DNA of 34,174 bases from an uncultured Clostridia bacterium (GTDB lineage Bacteria > Bacillota > Clostridia > UBA1381): the NCBI GenBank assembly GCA_904420525.1, contig CAJFVT010000017.1:1-34174 (forward strand), in the 5' to 3' direction. Shown here piece by piece: positions 32,201 to 34,174 of this stretch. The stretch's first letter is position 1. Each line of letters opens with the position of its first letter. The notes beneath the pieces are model-generated. The model saw only the letters and a list, made by a program, of their open reading frames with translations. It did no database searches and was not told the origin of the DNA. The position numbers and the translations under genes were made by a program.

Positions 32201-34174
32201 CTCGGAGCGGCAGAGCCGCTGTCGCTTGACGATCCGGATATGTACACTATTGACCGTGAATACCTGAACGAGGTGTCGCTGTTCAATGACGATCCCGGCA
32301 CGTTCAAAACAAATCTGTACCCATACAGCGAGGTGCAGACGGCAAGCCTTGACGATGGACGTATAATGGCGGTCTGGACGGATGATGATACATCAAGGAA
32401 CAGCATGGACAGAACGGCGCTTTATTACAGCATATATGAAAACGGAGCATGGAGCGCGGCGGAGCAGATAGCTGATGACGGCACGGGCGATTATGAGTTC
32501 GACCTGCAGTCAAGCGGCGGCACGGCTGCGATAGTATGGCAGAACGCGGAGCAACAGCTGCCGGACGATATATCTGTGGATGATAACGCCGCGCTCGTGG
32601 GATTATCCTACGCGGTGTATGACGGCAGCGCATGGGGCGCACCTGTGAATATTACCGAAGGGAATACCGGCTATGAATACAGCCCGAAGCTGTATTATGA
32701 CGGATATGACGGATACATAGCGTGGATGGAAAACAGCCGCAATGCGGCGTTCCCGGCTGCCGGTGACAGTATAAGCGTATACAGTATCACGGCAAGCGGA
32801 GGAGAGACCGGCGAAAAGACAACGGAATATGAGGATATGCGGCTCGTCTATGAGATAGAGATAGGCTCGGAGGGCAGAGCTGCATGCATAGCAGACAGTG
32901 ACGGCGACAGCAGCACGGCGGACGGTGTGCTGTATGTCGATGGTATGGAATGTCATACGGGCGGCGCACTGTCAGGCTTGGAATATGCGGACGGCGGATT
33001 CTGCTTCAGTGATAACGGAACGCTCAGGCAGTCCGATGGCTTAAGCAGCTATGCGCGCGAGATAAGCACAACTGAGAAAAATACAGCGCCGAGGCTCGTA
33101 ACAAACAGCGCGACAGGCGCGAAAGCGATAGTGTATGAGGCGCAGGAGGAGTTCGCATCGAACCTGTACGCGTCATATTACACTGACGGCAGCTGGAGCG
33201 CGCCGGTACGGATAACGGAGCACGAGGAGAAGCTGCGCTCATGGAGCGCGGAGCTGGACGAGGACGGGAACATCATTGTCGCGGCGGTGCTTGCGGCTGT
33301 GGATGTGGCGGATGACGAGCTGCGGCAGAGTGTGCGGCTCTCGTTTGAGACGGCGCAGCCGAAAGAGGAGATAGAGGTGATTTATGTAAGCTCGGACGGA
33401 GCGGCTCCGGGCGAAACGGCAGAGTTTGAGATAAGAGTGAGGAACGACAGTCTTGCGGAGATGCTCAATGTCATGATAACGGACGAGAGCGGCGCGGTGC
33501 TGTATTCGGGAACGGAGACAGCAGCCGAAACGATAACGGTTAGCGCTGATATCCCGGAAGACTTTGCAAGGCAGACTGTGACAGTGTACGTGGACGGCGC
33601 GGAGAATGAGAGCGATACATCGGATAACAGTGCGTCGATGGTATTCGGCACGGCAGATCTCTATGCGGAGCTGCGCGGCAGCGCTGTTACAAAGACAGGA
33701 ACAGTGTCGGCGGTCGTAACGAACAACGGCTGCGAGCCTGCGGAAAACACGGTGCTGAGGCTCAAGGATGCGGACGGGAATGTGATAGCGGAAGAAAGCC
33801 TTGGAACGATCGCGGGCTGTGAAAAACGCACGGTGCGTGCTGCACTTGACAAGAGCCTGTACACGTTTGAGGACAGCTATGGGAGCACGCTGATATCGGC
33901 GGAGGCAGTATCCGACACGGAGGAAGCGGTAAGCTGGAACAACAGCACGTATTATATGATAAAGGCGGCGGACGGCATATCGCTGCGGCTTGAAAGCGGC
34001 AGTACGGGCATGGCTCCCGGCGAGATATACACACCGGCTCTAAGCGTATATCCTGAGGGGATCGGCGCGGAGATATACTGCACATCATCGGATGAGTCGG
34101 TGGCAGCAGTGGATGAGGACGGCGCTATAACGGCTGTGGGTGAGGGCACCGCGGTGATCTCATACATGACCCCG
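29264..34174 (+). CDS. Very large exported multidomain protein, 3' end outside window
   Basis: The frame is open for 1637 codons and continues past the edge. A signal peptide (KKRIRKR, hydrophobic core, VTA) ends near residue 29. Residues about 170-545 hold some 15 short repeats of the form S-x-N-C-x-F-x-G-D-I, read as a right-handed beta-helix. A CEYC motif (567-570) and a DEPTAEPTDEP linker (about 621-640) come next, then an Ig/CNA-B-like domain (640-705) and a Gly-rich beta region (745-975). Propeller-like blades with YYTDGSWSAPVRIT-type motifs (1010-1365) follow. Two CARDB-like Ig domains (1370-1565) and a BIG2 domain at the edge (SSDESVAAVDEDG) complete it. AAAGGA precedes the ATG. A cell-surface or adhesive role is inferred; any anchor lies beyond the window. 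Confidence 0.85.
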   Translation, partial: MKKRIRKRTIGFITALTLLASVTAVPVTAEELSLEETGYSEVVYISNAEELLAIDSHDGGYYELTADIDISGMEWEPLTLTNATFNGNGHTISGMTITRDPGENYIEEAMPDIGEGDENNSEGQTINGLGLFNGCDNYVYEVDMINVSIDLTIPSDSEITVYENISVFGAANLDSCMITGSISVTDLREEGEIYVYGFYNGSKCEAELDITVEKAYNTYGSVHVSGLERCTDSEFVGNISVDGASAGESSVSEITGIKSCRGCSFYGDISLNGTYSSAADVCGINDSENSTCAGDIRSAKNAYGIKESDNSSFGGNITAVNEAFCIWYSKNSTFEGDVESDYAYCIAHSSNCSAKGDVTVSGEFETPVNDVDSFSVQENVDINEELSNVTIMIAHSNDSVFEGRLLCKGKGIAAGIYGSGDCIMTGSITADAGGVGFGIMASNSCRFYGNIKGDDAVGMYISNNCRFYGDLKGSDFVIGINGGDNCLLYGDIKSEEYIQPINGCTECSVYGNAYGSREMLIENGGKYSVAIFDSKDCYMSGSMSITGADHPVLVINADSPMEGFFRCEYCGAEMTATSDLERTAHCYTYSIDSDGDLETVPHYYKLVKAVLYEAYSNEGDDDEIEDEPTAEPTDEPVITYTLQITDEQSEAPLAGAEVNIGGETHITDENGVIVIKGPLISGGVRIDYGGAAVYTDPSFEPMPNRMNVIKVKPLQLEKGDIFAGNDASVVLQGPSINVAGYEMPAFEMPFSIDYELFDELKIAYDAEDKCFQVLIGGEKELADVELDANSTSWKKTFEEFKEEYRKSKEDRSYNGNTDLNGTLGIHGGIDTHGFMEIRAGDDGSMSVDGGMTVALQGSAEHYHYLIPGVYLVFSLSGEIGGELNWEIVNTSPIDPKIDVLGTVAAELSPSVGAGAGFQSLLALELGLKGTLGVEYSFPGYALEEALRAELNADFYAALYALNHPYTHSFRLAGVQLYPDLGAAEPLSLDDPDMYTIDREYLNEVSLFNDDPGTFKTNLYPYSEVQTASLDDGRIMAVWTDDDTSRNSMDRTALYYSIYENGAWSAAEQIADDGTGDYEFDLQSSGGTAAIVWQNAEQQLPDDISVDDNAALVGLSYAVYDGSAWGAPVNITEGNTGYEYSPKLYYDGYDGYIAWMENSRNAAFPAAGDSISVYSITASGGETGEKTTEYEDMRLVYEIEIGSEGRAACIADSDGDSSTADGVLYVDGMECHTGGALSGLEYADGGFCFSDNGTLRQSDGLSSYAREISTTEKNTAPRLVTNSATGAKAIVYEAQEEFASNLYASYYTDGSWSAPVRITEHEEKLRSWSAELDEDGNIIVAAVLAAVDVADDELRQSVRLSFETAQPKEEIEVIYVSSDGAAPGETAEFEIRVRNDSLAEMLNVMITDESGAVLYSGTETAAETITVSADIPEDFARQTVTVYVDGAENESDTSDNSASMVFGTADLYAELRGSAVTKTGTVSAVVTNNGCEPAENTVLRLKDADGNVIAEESLGTIAGCEKRTVRAALDKSLYTFEDSYGSTLISAEAVSDTEEAVSWNNSTYYMIKAADGISLRLESGSTGMAPGEIYTPALSVYPEGIGAEIYCTSSDESVAAVDEDGAITAVGEGTAVISYMTP

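Noticed and set aside
1-34174. tRNA, rRNA, CRISPR arrays, prophage or insertion sequences
   Set aside because: No cloverleaf, rRNA signature, regularly spaced repeats, integrase or transposase was seen on either strand.

Overview
The window reads as one continuous stretch of bacterial chromosome with every convincing gene on the + strand. It looks like a Clostridia-class Firmicute. The evidence is the gene order pyrH-frr-uppS-cdsA-dxr-rseP-ispG, a CIRCE-controlled hrcA-grpE-dnaK unit, strong GGAGG ribosome binding sites, EF-P beside a CD1247-like zinc-ribbon protein, and yhbY-nadD-yqeK-rsfS-leuS. Base composition is near 50% GC by eye, and isoleucine is often written ATA. Several genes appear to start at TTG (rseP, ispG, grpE, dnaJ, a toxin gene) or GTG (a metal ATPase). 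I saw no tRNA, rRNA, CRISPR array or insertion sequence.

Layout. (1) 290-8263: a long collinear unit from one clear promoter, covering UMP kinase, ribosome recycling factor, undecaprenyl-PP and CDP-diacylglycerol synthesis, two MEP isoprenoid enzymes, the RseP-type protease, type II dehydroquinase and an M24 aminopeptidase. (2) 8397-9713: efp from its own promoter, with a structured leader, then an acidic zinc-ribbon protein and a bidirectional terminator. (3) 9729-15880: hemW, the CIRCE-controlled hrcA-grpE-dnaK unit, then dnaJ behind a terminator and its own promoter without CIRCE. (4) 15937-19999: an unusual metabolic block with a HisD-like dehydrogenase, a HisB-like dehydratase, a HAD phosphatase-like protein, an orphan beta subunit of a class I fumarase/tartrate dehydratase and a small protein of unknown function. 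(5) 20055-23813: murI, an AT-rich toxin-antitoxin pair flanked by a 22-bp exact direct repeat, a CsoR-type repressor with its terminator, and a P1B metal ATPase whose promoter carries two CsoR-like palindromes. (6) 23845-29105: yhbY, a fused nadD-yqeK, rsfS, leuS and an SseB-family gene, closed by a terminator. (7) 29173 to the end: the first 1637 codons of a very large exported multidomain protein that runs off the window.

The most interesting region is block 4. The HisD-like and HisB-like proteins keep their folds and most metal ligands but lack specific residues used for metal, histidinol or imidazole-glycerol phosphate. They sit beside a translationally coupled HAD protein, not in a histidine operon. 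Together they suggest a dehydratase/phosphatase/dehydrogenase route on a substrate other than the histidine intermediates. This is inference from residues and gene order; no function has been shown. The next best signal is the 22-bp duplication, which marks where the toxin-antitoxin cassette was probably inserted between murI and csoR.
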